Assembly: GCA_963777485.1 (NCBI GenBank)
Contig: CAVZQP010000004.1
Span: forward strand, 496,001 to 560,000
Length of the DNA stretch: 64,000 bases
Reading direction: 5' to 3'
Origin: Bog-473 sp963777485
GTDB taxonomy: Bacteria; Actinomycetota; Acidimicrobiia; Acidimicrobiales; RAAP-2
Part shown: positions 16,809 through 24,848 of the stretch, one piece after another
Position numbering within the stretch: position 1 is the first letter of the stretch
Layout: the number at the start of each line of letters is the position of its first letter
Program-made: the position numbers and the translations under genes
The notes under the pieces: model-generated
The model's database searches: none
Seen by the model: the letters and a program-made list of their open reading frames with translations, nothing else
What the model was told of the DNA's origin: nothing

Positions 16809-17173
16809 GAGCCGGAGCCTTTGCGCCGTCGAGGGCCGGATCGGATGTCGCGCAGGTGGACATCCAATTTGTCGAAGCGTTCGTTCCAGATCCGGCGGTG
16901 CGTGCTGATCCAATCGAGCGTCTGGTCGAGCGCACCGACTTCGAGGTGGCAGGGCCGGAATTGGGCGTCGCGCCCGCGTGAGATCAGCCCACTGCGCTCG
17001 AGCACCTTGAGGTGCTTCGAGATGCCGGGCAGCGACATCGCGAAAGGGGCGGCGAGCTCGCTCACCGTGGCGTCACCTCGAGCGAGCCGGCTCACGATGG
17101 CTCGCCTCGTCGGGTCGGCGAGCGCAGCGAAGGCCGCATCGAGCCGCTCATCGGACAACTCTGTCACCGTCAC
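16805..17173 (-). CDS. ArsR-family transcriptional regulator
   Basis: Winged-helix regulator of 122 residues. LADPTRRAIVSRLARGDATVSELAAPFAMSLPGISKHLKVLE is the canonical ArsR helix-turn-helix. No Cys metal-site motif (such as ELCVCDL) is present, so it probably senses a small organic ligand rather than a metal. It belongs to the group found next to SRPBCC genes. GTG 17173 lies 5 bases from an inverted repeat at 17179-17216, so autoregulation is likely. Confidence 0.9.
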   Translation of the reverse strand: MTVTELSDERLDAAFAALADPTRRAIVSRLARGDATVSELAAPFAMSLPGISKHLKVLERSGLISRGRDAQFRPCHLEVGALDQTLDWISTHRRIWNERFDKLDVHLRDIRSGPRRRKGSGS

Positions 17174-17178
17174 CCTTG

Positions 17179-17216
17179 TATTTAACCGTAGAGTTAGTTA
17201 ACTGTCAAGTTAAATA
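17179..17216. promoter_or_regulatory. Probable ArsR operator
   Basis: TATTTAAC and GTTAAATA form an 8-bp inverted repeat spanning the promoter-proximal sequence of the ArsR/SRPBCC operon, with an internal AGTTAGTTAACT half-palindrome. Placement directly before the regulator start suggests an autoregulatory site. The AT-rich stretch stands out against the GC-rich surroundings. Confidence 0.6.
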
Positions 17217-17254
17217 TGCTCGCCGGATTGACCCTCGTCCGAGCTCTCGACGCG

Positions 17255-18376
17255 TCAGTCGGGCGATTTCGACTCGGACAACGCCCGTCGGGGCAACGCC
17301 GCCATGCGCCGCACGCGCCCGCCGATGCCGTAGCCCGATCCGCGCAGCACGAGAAGGATCTTGAGCCGCTGCATGCGGTCGTCCGTCAACGCGTAATTGA
17401 GTTGGTAGCCCGGTAGCTCGAGGTGGGTGAGTGGCCAGGTGACCGAAAGCAGCTGGCGCATGGCAGCACCCCTCCAGCCCCGCGTCGGAAGCGGGAACAG
17501 GTCGGTTGGCGCATCGACTCCGGCTCGTCGCGCCATGGCGAGGGCGGCGCCGACGACAGTCACGCAATTGGTGGACCCAGCGACGACGCGGACGCGCTGC
17601 CAGTCGATCGGATTGCCGTCCCTCTCTGCAGCGCGCACGATCATGGCGATGTCGGCGATCCACACGAGCCGGACGAAGCCGTGGTGTGGCTTGCCTGCGT
17701 GCGCGGCGAGCACCACCAGCTCTTCGTTCCGGGGCAGGACGAACGCGGGCGTGCCCGCCACGACTGCGGGTTGGCGGCGGGCCCACAGCGTGACGGGATC
17801 GAGAGCCGTGACGCGCTGCGACGCCGCTTCGAGCCCGAAGTGCAGCTCCAGGAAGAGCGTCGGCACTTCGGGGTGCGTGAGGACGGTATCGTACTGCTCG
17901 CCTTCGGCCGCCCGCACGACCGTCCACCCCGCCGCCGCCAACGCCGACAACGCGCGGGCGTGGTCGGTGCGGGGGAGGAGCACGTCGATGTCCTCCATCG
18001 GACGCAAGCCTGGACGCGGATAGCGCGCCGCGACGGCAGGGCCCTTGAAGACGACAGGTTCGAGCGCAGCGGCGGTCAGCGGGCTGACCGCAAGCTCCAC
18101 CGCGCGCGGGATGAGCAGGAGCGCCTCCATCGCGAACGCGTCGGCCGTCCCTTTCAGCGCAGCCCGATCGTGGCCGAGCGCGTCCAGCGCCTCGGCCGCA
18201 GCGAGTGCTCGCCAGAGCAAAGGGGTGATCCGGTGGTCCTCGGCCGCCGAGACGGCGAGGGCGACGTCGGCGCCATCGGCGAGGCCCCGCTGCACCGAGT
18301 CCGGATCGGGATCGGCGCGGCAGGCTTCCCAGAGCAGGCGCGCCGTCGCTTCGATCGATGGATCCACGACCTTCAC
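17255..18376 (-). CDS. Nucleotidyltransferase-like protein (NTP_transf_5 type)
   Basis: Protein of 373 residues. VVFKGPAVAARYPRPGLRPMEDIDVLLPR carries the KGP and D-x-D motif of the uncharacterised nucleotidyltransferase family (PF14907), with a His/Asp-containing helical part after it. Members are frequent beside HPr-kinase-like and PqqD genes, exactly the genes found just across the 318-base intergenic region on the other strand. Activity is unproven; the family might nucleotidylate or otherwise modify a peptide or glycan. It is divergent from the Tat-signal protein gene. ATG 18376 has a plausible upstream region only in that shared intergenic stretch. Confidence 0.75.
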   Translation of the reverse strand: MKVVDPSIEATARLLWEACRADPDPDSVQRGLADGADVALAVSAAEDHRITPLLWRALAAAEALDALGHDRAALKGTADAFAMEALLLIPRAVELAVSPLTAAALEPVVFKGPAVAARYPRPGLRPMEDIDVLLPRTDHARALSALAAAGWTVVRAAEGEQYDTVLTHPEVPTLFLELHFGLEAASQRVTALDPVTLWARRQPAVVAGTPAFVLPRNEELVVLAAHAGKPHHGFVRLVWIADIAMIVRAAERDGNPIDWQRVRVVAGSTNCVTVVGAALAMARRAGVDAPTDLFPLPTRGWRGAAMRQLLSVTWPLTHLELPGYQLNYALTDDRMQRLKILLVLRGSGYGIGGRVRRMAALPRRALSESKSPD

Positions 18377-18694
18377 CCGCCCCTCACCTGCTCATCATGC
18401 CGTCCGGCTCGCGATGGCAAGCTTGCGGGCAGGTATGGGCGCGGGCCGGTGTCTCGGCGCACGGCTGAGCCCGGGGGTCCCGACACCGGAGTTGCACAAA
18501 TGGTGCACAAATTCATCGCCCGGGAGACGGGGCGGTAGGAAACGAAGTCACGCGGCGTTACTCCACCACTCGGGGCGAAGCCGCACCGGGTGCTCGTTGC
18601 TCGGGAGCTGCCGGGTTTCAGATAAAAAAGTGCTGTTTACGTGGGAGAACGATAAGTAGAGTCTCCCGAGGGGAACAAAGGACGGGCGGTTGAG
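18377..18694. promoter_or_regulatory. Divergent regulatory region of the HPr-kinase/PqqD locus
   Basis: 318 bases between two divergent genes. It contains a direct repeat GCACAAAT at 18494-18501 and 18505-18512, an 11-base period that places both halves on the same face of the helix; TGCAC and GTGCA also form a short palindrome there. An AT-rich block (GATAAAAAAG) lies at about 18619-18628. No clear -35/-10 pair was found. Confidence 0.4.
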
Positions 18695-19174
18695 ATGCAC
18701 GGACGACGGACGAATCGAGATGCGGGTGCACCTTCGGTGACGCCGGATGATGCACGCCCCGGACGGACATTCTCGAGGCGCCAGGCCCTCGGGCGGATGT
18801 CGGTGGCGGCCTCCGCCGGTGCTGCGGCCTGGGTGGTGCCCGAAATCCTGACGGCCAAGCCGGCCGCGGGTGCCACGCTGTCGGGCAACCACCCCTCCAC
18901 TGGCGGCAGCACGAGCAACCCGACGACGAGCCCCTCGACGACCGATGGTGGCACGGGCTCGGGGACGTCGGGATCCTCGTCGCCGGCGACGTCGCCCGGC
19001 TCGACACTTGCGTTCACCGGGATCGACATACAGCGAGACGCCGAGATCGGCGCTGCGCTCATCGCCGGCGGTTGGGCGATGCACCACTGGGCCAGCAGGA
19101 CGCCGAAGCCGGCGGCCGAGACCGTGAACGTGACCGAGGTGCGCGAGGCGGGGAGCCAGGTCGACCCGACCTAG
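18695..19174 (+). CDS. Small Tat-exported protein with LAFTG sorting-like signal
   Basis: Protein of 159 residues with three parts. Residues 26-60 look like a twin-arginine signal: RTFSRRQALG with Arg28-Arg29, a hydrophobic stretch, then AKPAAGA. Residues 61-104 are almost entirely Ser, Thr, Gly, Pro and Asn. At 105-109 comes LAFTG, the LAxTG form that actinobacterial class E sortases recognise, followed by a hydrophobic segment at about 118-129. Unlike normal sortase substrates the tail after it is about 30 residues long and not just basic. No homologous family can be named from sequence. It is immediately followed (3 bases) by the HPr-kinase-like gene, and a phosphorylatable Ser/Thr-rich segment next to a kinase gene makes it a candidate substrate; this is inference. 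Confidence 0.7.
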   Translation: MHGRRTNRDAGAPSVTPDDARPGRTFSRRQALGRMSVAASAGAAAWVVPEILTAKPAAGATLSGNHPSTGGSTSNPTTSPSTTDGGTGSGTSGSSSPATSPGSTLAFTGIDIQRDAEIGAALIAGGWAMHHWASRTPKPAAETVNVTEVREAGSQVDPT

Positions 19175-19177
19175 TTC

Positions 19178-20077
19178 GTGCCCGTGCCCGAAGTGCACGA
19201 CGGGGCGCACTGCACCCACAACCTGAAGGCCCTTTCCTATCGCTTCGCGGTCTGTTGCGACGACGCTCGCCTGGGTGCCCACATCTCTGCGCTGTTGTCG
19301 TCGTTGCGAGACGCGGACCAGCCCGATGACGACGTCGGCGCCGAACCGGCGCCCCATCGCTACACATTGACGGCCTCGCCGGAACGGCCCGGCGCGGTCG
19401 ACGTCCGTCGCGACGGCGAACTCGTGGAGCCGGGCCTGGCGCCGGGCGTCGCCGTCGGTTGGCTCGTCTGGGACGTCAACCGGCTCGCCGCGGAGCTGAG
19501 TGGGGAGCACCTGCTCTTCCATTCCGGCGGGTTGGAGGCGTCGGGCGTTGGCATCCTGGTGCCGGCGGCATCGGGGTCGGGCAAGTCGACGTTGACGGCG
19601 GGGCTGGTGCGGGCGGGCCTCGGGTATCTCAGCGACGAGCTCGTCGCGGTCGAGCTCGATGTTGCGGGTGCCGGAACGGGCCGCCTGTTGCCCTACCCCA
19701 AGCCGATCACCGTGAAGCCGGGCAGCTTCGGCGTGCTGGCGGCCATGGCGCCAGACGAGCTCGAGGGAGAAGGCGACGGGGAGTGGCAGGTCCCGGTCGG
19801 CGAAGGCACCGGACGGCCCGTCGGGGACCCGTGCGAGGCCGGGTTCGTCATCGTCCCTCGTTATGACCCTTCTGCGGAGACGGCGCTGGTCCCGCTGAGC
19901 GAGACCGAAGCCTTCTTCACCCTGGCTCTGCACGCGGTCAACCTGTTGCCGCACGGCCCAGCCGGGTCGGAGGCCCTGGGTCGGCTGGCGGCCCGGTGTG
20001 CGTGTTTCGCCCTCGCGTTCTCCGACCTCGACGCGGCGTGCGAGCTCGTGCTCGGGATCGTGGGCGCCCGGGTGTAG
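19178..20077 (+). CDS. HPr-kinase-related protein
   Basis: Protein of 299 residues in which residues 120-160 resemble the HprK P-loop domain: Walker A GSGKST at 133-138 within AASGSGKSTLTAGLVRAG, then SDELVAVE as the Asp-containing loop expected about 18 residues later. The N-terminal 100 residues are degenerate, and no HPr gene is present. Such HprK-related kinases are known beside PqqD-like chaperones and nucleotidyltransferases, and in lasso-peptide clusters a relative phosphorylates the precursor peptide. GTG 19178 follows the LAFTG protein stop by 3 bases and its own stop is 2 bases before the PqqD gene, so the three are one transcript. Confidence 0.8.
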   Translation: MPVPEVHDGAHCTHNLKALSYRFAVCCDDARLGAHISALLSSLRDADQPDDDVGAEPAPHRYTLTASPERPGAVDVRRDGELVEPGLAPGVAVGWLVWDVNRLAAELSGEHLLFHSGGLEASGVGILVPAASGSGKSTLTAGLVRAGLGYLSDELVAVELDVAGAGTGRLLPYPKPITVKPGSFGVLAAMAPDELEGEGDGEWQVPVGEGTGRPVGDPCEAGFVIVPRYDPSAETALVPLSETEAFFTLALHAVNLLPHGPAGSEALGRLAARCACFALAFSDLDAACELVLGIVGARV

Positions 20078-20079
20078 GA

Positions 20080-20388
20080 ATGGCGGACGTGGAGGCTGCG
20101 TGGCCGGAGGCTGATTCGGTGCCCGTGCGGCGGGAAGGCGCGTCCGCGGTCGAGTTGGACGACAACCTGGCGGTCTACGACGACGTCGGCCAACTGATGA
20201 TCCTGCTCAACTCCAGCGCAGGGGCGGTGTGGAACCTGTGCGACGGATCGACCACGGTCGCGTCGATGATCCGGGAACTCGCCGAGACGTTTCCCGACCA
20301 GGCGTCGGTCATCGGCGAAGACGTCCGCGAGACCTTGCGCAAGCTGGCCGAGCTCGGGCTGGTGGATCAGGGGTCCGAGGCGCTCTAA
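20080..20388 (+). CDS. PqqD-like peptide chaperone
   Basis: Small winged-helix protein of 102 residues. The core MILLNSSAGAVWNLCDGSTTVASMIREL followed by DVRETLRKLAELGLV matches the PqqD/RRE fold, which binds a leader peptide and presents it to a modifying enzyme. GAGACC upstream is not a strong ribosome site, but ATG 20080 starts 2 bases after the kinase stop, implying coupled translation. In related HPr-rel systems PqqD-like proteins accompany the kinase; the peptide it would bind is not identified here, and the small LAFTG protein is the only candidate in the operon. Confidence 0.85.
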   Translation: MADVEAAWPEADSVPVRREGASAVELDDNLAVYDDVGQLMILLNSSAGAVWNLCDGSTTVASMIRELAETFPDQASVIGEDVRETLRKLAELGLVDQGSEAL

Positions 20389-20471
20389 GGCCTTGCCGCG
20401 GGTTTCGGCCGGCCTCACGGAAGGGCCACCACGAGTTGCCGGTGCCGGCGGCCGTTGTCCAGGATGAGAGC

Positions 20472-21560
20472 GTGCCCATCGCCCGCCTGAGCAACGATGC
20501 CGGCCCCGACGATGTGGCGGCGGCCGTCGTGCGCGACGGCGCCGTGATCGTCGAGAGCGTCGCCGACCAGGTGGTGCTGGACCGCGTCGAGGCGGAGCTG
20601 CGTCCCTTCCTCGATGCCACGCCCACGGGACCGGACGACTTCAGTGGCAATCTGACGCGCCGCACCGGTTCCCTCATCGCCCGCTCGGCCGCGTCCCGGG
20701 ACCTCGTCATGCACCCGCTCGCGTTGGGCGCGGCGCGGACGTTCCTGGGACACGCGACCAACATCCAGCTTCATCTGACCCAGGCCATTGCCATCGGTCC
20801 CGGCGAGACCGCCCAGCCAATTCACCGGGACCAGTGGGCTTTCGACTTCTTCCCCTTCCCGGCCGGCTACGACGTCCAGTGCAACACGATCTGGGCGTTG
20901 ACCGACTTCACCGAGGAGAACGGCGCAACCCGGGTCGTCGTCGGCAGCAACGCAGCGGCCGACGGCACGACCTTCGGCGCCGGCGACACCGAGCCCGCCG
21001 CAATGCCTCGCGGTTCGGTGCTCGTCTATTCCGGCAGCGTGTACCACGGGGGCGGCGCCAACTGCTCGGCCGCGACCCGCATCGGGCTCAACATCACCTA
21101 CGCCGTCGCGTGGTTGCGCCAGGAGGAGAACCAGTACCTCTCGGTGCCGCGCGAGGTGGCCGAGACCCTGCCCGTCGATCTGCTCCGCCTCATGGGCTAC
21201 GACCGCGGGGCGTACGCGCTGGGCTACATCGACGACCTGCGCGACCCGATCGAGGCCGTGCGTCCCGGCATCGGCACGACCGGCTTCGGAGCGCGCTCGA
21301 CAGCCCCGTCGGCCCGCTTCCGGCGCGCCCTGAAAATCCACCAATCGGCGATGCAAGTGCCGCAGATCGCGGCACGCGCACCACTACCGTGGGTGTTGTG
21401 CCGGTCGACATCAAGGTGGCCACCGTGGACGACTACGACGAGCTGTTCGTCGCGTTCACCCGCATCGTCGGCGCCGGCGAAGGGTTCCCCCAATCGGCGC
21501 CGGTCACCCGCGAGGAGTTCGACGACTATTGGATCGACCACTCGTCCGCCGTCCAGGTAG
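20472..21560 (+). CDS. Phytanoyl-CoA dioxygenase (PhyH) family protein, probable read-through C-terminus
   Basis: Fe(II)/2-oxoglutarate-dependent oxygenase fold. The iron ligands are the His and Asp of PIHRDQWAF and the distal His of VYHGGGANCS; ALTDFTEENGATRVVVGSN is the usual strand before the distal His. The paralogue at 34506 ends soon after an equivalent GYLGMVHMQDPVELL segment, so the expected C-terminus here is near 21330. The frame stays open to 21560 and overlaps the next gene by 163 bases, where it reads as Ser/Arg/Pro-rich noise. A TGA in the next frame at 21331 would give a normal end if one base had been gained or lost. GTG 20472 is the likely start. Confidence 0.75.
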   Translation: MPIARLSNDAGPDDVAAAVVRDGAVIVESVADQVVLDRVEAELRPFLDATPTGPDDFSGNLTRRTGSLIARSAASRDLVMHPLALGAARTFLGHATNIQLHLTQAIAIGPGETAQPIHRDQWAFDFFPFPAGYDVQCNTIWALTDFTEENGATRVVVGSNAAADGTTFGAGDTEPAAMPRGSVLVYSGSVYHGGGANCSAATRIGLNITYAVAWLRQEENQYLSVPREVAETLPVDLLRLMGYDRGAYALGYIDDLRDPIEAVRPGIGTTGFGARSTAPSARFRRALKIHQSAMQVPQIAARAPLPWVLCRSTSRWPPWTTTTSCSSRSPASSAPAKGSPNRRRSPARSSTTIGSTTRPPSR

Positions 21561-21883
21561 CGAAGTTCGGCAGCTATCTCACCGGGGCGTACTACATCAA
21601 GCCCAACTTCGTCGGCCGCGCCGCCCACATCGCCAACGCGGGCTATTTCGTGCTCACCGCCTACCGCGGCACTGGTGTCGGGCGCACGCTCGTCGAGCAC
21701 TCGATGCTCGAGGCCCGTCGGCTGGGCTACGACGCCCTGCAGTTCAACCTGGTCTTCGAGTCCAACCCCGTCCGCGCCCTCTACGAGCGGCTGGGCTTCA
21801 CCGAGGTAGGGCGGATCCCCAAGGCCGTCGACGGTGAGGATGCGCTGATCTACTGGCGCAGTCTGGAGGACATCCCGCTGTGA
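21398..21883 (+). CDS. GNAT-family N-acetyltransferase
   Basis: Acyl-CoA-binding GNAT fold of 161 residues. VLTAYRGTGVGRTLVEHSMLEARRLGYDALQFNLV contains the R-G-x-G-x-G/A acetyl-CoA loop and the following helix, then ESNPVRALYERLGFTEVGRIP is the usual C-terminal segment. It transfers an acyl group to an amine of unknown identity. GTG 21398 is the most natural start, with another GTG three codons upstream; either overlaps the PhyH reading frame. It is followed 22 bases later by the enoyl-CoA hydratase gene. Confidence 0.85.
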   Translation: MPVDIKVATVDDYDELFVAFTRIVGAGEGFPQSAPVTREEFDDYWIDHSSAVQVAKFGSYLTGAYYIKPNFVGRAAHIANAGYFVLTAYRGTGVGRTLVEHSMLEARRLGYDALQFNLVFESNPVRALYERLGFTEVGRIPKAVDGEDALIYWRSLEDIPL

Positions 21884-21905
21884 GCGCCCCCAATCCGGCG
21901 ACGCC

Positions 21906-22667
21906 GTGAGCGACTCGGTATCCGTCGAGCAGCACGGCGAGCATGTGGGCGTGGTGCGCCTGTGCCGGCCGCCCAACAACTTCTTCGACACGGCGCTGCT
22001 GCGCGAGGTGGGAGACGCCTACGAAGAATTGGACCGCACCGGCTGGTGCCGGGCCATCGTGCTCGGCGCAGACGGGAAGCACTTCTGCGCCGGTCTCGAC
22101 TTCGCCTCGAACGCGGGACAGGACATCGCCGAGCTCTACCGCCAGGCACTGCGGCTCTTCGCAGCACCTCTGCCCGTGGTGGCGGCCATGCAGGGCGCGG
22201 CGATCGGAGGCGGCCTGGGCCTCGCGCTCTCGGCGGACTTCCGGGTGGCGACTGCAGCCAGTCGCTTCAGCGCGAACTTCTCCCGTCTCGGCTTCCACCA
22301 CGGGTTCGCCCTGACCGTGACGCTCCCTGCGGTCGTGGGGCAACAAGCGGCCGCCGATCTCCTCCTTACCGGCCGCCGTATCGGTGGGGAGGAGGCGTTC
22401 GCCCTCGGCCTGTGCGACCGCCTGGCCGGCGACGCCGAAGGCGAACTCATGACCGACGCGCTCGCCTACGCCAGAGAGCTGGCGGGATCGGGCCCTCTGG
22501 CTGTGCGCGCCATCCGGGCCACGCTGCGGCTCGGGATGGTCGAGTCGGCGAGCGCCGCCATGGACCAGGAGTGCGCGGAGCAGCTCCGCCTCCAGAGCAC
22601 CGCCGACTTCGCCGAGGGCATACGCGCCACCGCCGAGCGCCGGCCCCCGCGCTTCACCGGTACATGA
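21906..22667 (+). CDS. Enoyl-CoA hydratase/isomerase family protein
   Basis: Crotonase of 253 residues. The oxyanion-hole segments are GADGKHFCAGLDF and AAIGGGLGLALSADFRVA, both typical, with a catalytic-Glu-like region around GHHGFALTVTLP. The family hydrates or isomerises acyl-CoA esters in beta-oxidation or side routes. GTG 21906 follows the GNAT stop by 22 bases. Neighbours are two PhyH enzymes and a P450/ferredoxin pair, which points to breakdown or tailoring of branched or cyclic acyl chains. Confidence 0.88.
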   Translation: MSDSVSVEQHGEHVGVVRLCRPPNNFFDTALLREVGDAYEELDRTGWCRAIVLGADGKHFCAGLDFASNAGQDIAELYRQALRLFAAPLPVVAAMQGAAIGGGLGLALSADFRVATAASRFSANFSRLGFHHGFALTVTLPAVVGQQAAADLLLTGRRIGGEEAFALGLCDRLAGDAEGELMTDALAYARELAGSGPLAVRAIRATLRLGMVESASAAMDQECAEQLRLQSTADFAEGIRATAERRPPRFTGT

Positions 22668-22674
22668 TGGAGGC

Positions 22675-23520
22675 ATGAGCGTCGCCGAGTCGTCGGGTCC
22701 CCGGCGGCACGCGCTCAATTCCGGATTCGAATGGCACGACCACACCGGGCCGTTCCGCGTCGTCTCGCCGGAGCAGGCGCGCCAGTACGACGAGCTCGGC
22801 TACTTCGTGCTCCAAGGCGCGCTGACACCTGGCGAGGTCGACGAGCTCGTCGCAGAGATCGACCCGTTCGAGCACCGCCAGGAGGAAGCTCTGCGGGAGA
22901 TGGAGGGCGGCCGCTTCTTCATCGCCCGCGCCGACGAGATCACCTTCACCACCCACCTCGTGGTCCCTTCGCCTCGGCTGCGCCGCTTCACCTCGTCGGC
23001 GCTCTTCGCCGGCCTGTGTGCGGACCTCATCGGCCCCGACGTGCGCCTCTACTGGGACCAGGCCGTGTACAAGAAGCCGGGCACCGAGTCGCCCTTCCCC
23101 TGGCACCAGGACAACGGCTACGCGTTCGTCGAGCCGCAGCAGTACCTCACGTGCTGGGTGGCCCTGACCGACGCCACCGAGGAGAACGGTTGCCCCTGGG
23201 TCGTGCCGGAGCTGCACCGCCTCGGCACGCTTGCGCACGAGTACTCCGACATCGGCTTCGTGTGCCTGCGCGACCCGGCCGCGGCGGTGCCGGTGCCGGC
23301 GTCCGCCGGCAGCATCGTGATCTTCTCCTCGCTCACCCCGCACTCCACCGGCCCCAATCGGACCGAGGCCGTGCGCAAGGCCTACATCGTCCAGTTCGCG
23401 CCGGAAGGCGCCCAGGTGATCCGCCCCAACGGCGATGGCTCGCCCGGGGTCCCGGTGCCGGCAGACCAAGCGTCCCGCCAGTACGAGGTCCTGCGGGGCG
23501 GAGAGCCCGTCGCGCCGTAG
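22675..23520 (+). CDS. Phytanoyl-CoA dioxygenase (PhyH) family protein
   Basis: Fe(II)/2-oxoglutarate oxygenase of 281 residues. FPWHQDNGYAFVEPQQYLTCWVALTDATEENGCPWVVP shows the HxD iron ligands and the strand before the distal His, which lies in SLTPHSTGPN. It would hydroxylate a lipid, terpenoid or acyl-CoA. ATG 22675 sits 7 bases after the enoyl-CoA hydratase stop. It is the second of three PhyH genes in the window (20472, 22675, 34506); the three are clearly divergent from one another. Confidence 0.9.
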   Translation: MSVAESSGPRRHALNSGFEWHDHTGPFRVVSPEQARQYDELGYFVLQGALTPGEVDELVAEIDPFEHRQEEALREMEGGRFFIARADEITFTTHLVVPSPRLRRFTSSALFAGLCADLIGPDVRLYWDQAVYKKPGTESPFPWHQDNGYAFVEPQQYLTCWVALTDATEENGCPWVVPELHRLGTLAHEYSDIGFVCLRDPAAAVPVPASAGSIVIFSSLTPHSTGPNRTEAVRKAYIVQFAPEGAQVIRPNGDGSPGVPVPADQASRQYEVLRGGEPVAP

Positions 23521-23630
23521 GCCGCCGTCGCGGGGATCCCCTCGGGGCCCTGGCGGTAGTCTGAATTCCGGCGGGAAGCCGAGACAGCACGAGGCCACCC
23601 GCCGCTCGCCGCACCTCAAGGGGGCATCCG

Positions 23631-24848
23631 ATGACACACACCGCGCCGGTCACCGACTGGGCGACCGACTTCGACGTCATGGACCCGGGGTACCTGGCCG
23701 ACCCCTTCACCATCTGGGACACGCTCCGCGGGAGCTGTCCCATCCCCCACACCGACCGGCGCAAGAGCAGCTGGATGCCGCTGCGCTACGAGGACGTGAC
23801 GGCGATCGCCCACGACATCGAGCACTTCAGCTCCCTCAAGGTTGCGGTGATCCCGGGCGACGAGGACGAGGACCCCAACGCCGACTTCGACGGCCCCAAC
23901 CTCGAGTACGGCCTGCCGCCCATCTCGGCGGACCCGCCGCTGCACACCTGGACGCGCCGCCTCCTGCTGCCGTGGTTCTCGCACAAACGAGTCGACTCCT
24001 ACGTGCCGCTGACGCGCGAGCTGTGCGGTTCGCTGCTCGATAGCTTCGCGGACAAGGGCCACGCCGACGCGGCGGCCGACTATGCCCAACAGATCCCGGT
24101 GCGGGTGATCGCCCGCATCCTCGGCGTCTCGACCGACTTGGCGGACACGTTCACCGGCTGGGTGCGCGACGTGCTCGAGTTCGCCGACGACCAGGAGCGC
24201 CGGCAGGCGGGAGCTGAGGGGCTGCTCTACTACTTCGTCGACCAGCTGGCCCAGCGCAAAGAACACCCGGGCGACGACCTGCTCAGCGAGCTGCTGCACA
24301 CCGAGGTGGATGGCAAGCCGGTCGACGACGGGATCGTTCTGGGCATGGCGGCGCTCGTGCTCATCGCCGGCGTCGACACCACGTGGAGCGCAATCGGCTC
24401 GTCGCTGTGGCATCTGGCCTCGCACGAGGAGGACCGCAAGCGCCTCGTGGCCGAGCCCGAGTTGATGCCGACGGCGGTCGAGGAGCTGCTGCGGGCGTAC
24501 GCGCCGGTGACCATGGCCCGCGAGGTGACGCAGGACGTCGAGTACGCCGGTTGCCCCATGAAGGCGGGCGACAAGGTCCTCATGAACTTCCCGGCCGCCA
24601 ACCGCGACCCCGAGGCGTTCGAGAGCCCCGAGGTCGTGCAGCTCGATCGCGCGCACAACCGCCATGTCGCTTTCGGCTCGGGCATCCACCGCTGCGCCGG
24701 GTCGAACCTGGCCCGCATGGAGCTGCAGGTGGCGCTCGAAGAGTGGCTCGCCCGCATCCCCGAATTCACGCTCGCCGAGGGTGAGAACATCGCCTGGGCG
24801 GGCGGCCAGGTGCGCGGCCCGCGTATCCTGCCCGTGGTATTCCCATGA
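23631..24848 (+). CDS. Cytochrome P450 (second copy)
   Basis: Class I P450 of 405 residues. I-helix AGVDTTWSAIG, ExxR as ELLRAYAP, and heme loop FGSGIHRCAG with the axial Cys are intact. AAGGGGG lies 6 bases before ATG 23631. Its ATGA-type overlap with the ferredoxin gene (24845-24848) shows that the two are co-translated, giving a ready electron donor. The hydrolase at 25086 may process its product. Substrate unknown. Confidence 0.95.
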   Translation: MTHTAPVTDWATDFDVMDPGYLADPFTIWDTLRGSCPIPHTDRRKSSWMPLRYEDVTAIAHDIEHFSSLKVAVIPGDEDEDPNADFDGPNLEYGLPPISADPPLHTWTRRLLLPWFSHKRVDSYVPLTRELCGSLLDSFADKGHADAAADYAQQIPVRVIARILGVSTDLADTFTGWVRDVLEFADDQERRQAGAEGLLYYFVDQLAQRKEHPGDDLLSELLHTEVDGKPVDDGIVLGMAALVLIAGVDTTWSAIGSSLWHLASHEEDRKRLVAEPELMPTAVEELLRAYAPVTMAREVTQDVEYAGCPMKAGDKVLMNFPAANRDPEAFESPEVVQLDRAHNRHVAFGSGIHRCAGSNLARMELQVALEEWLARIPEFTLAEGENIAWAGGQVRGPRILPVVFP

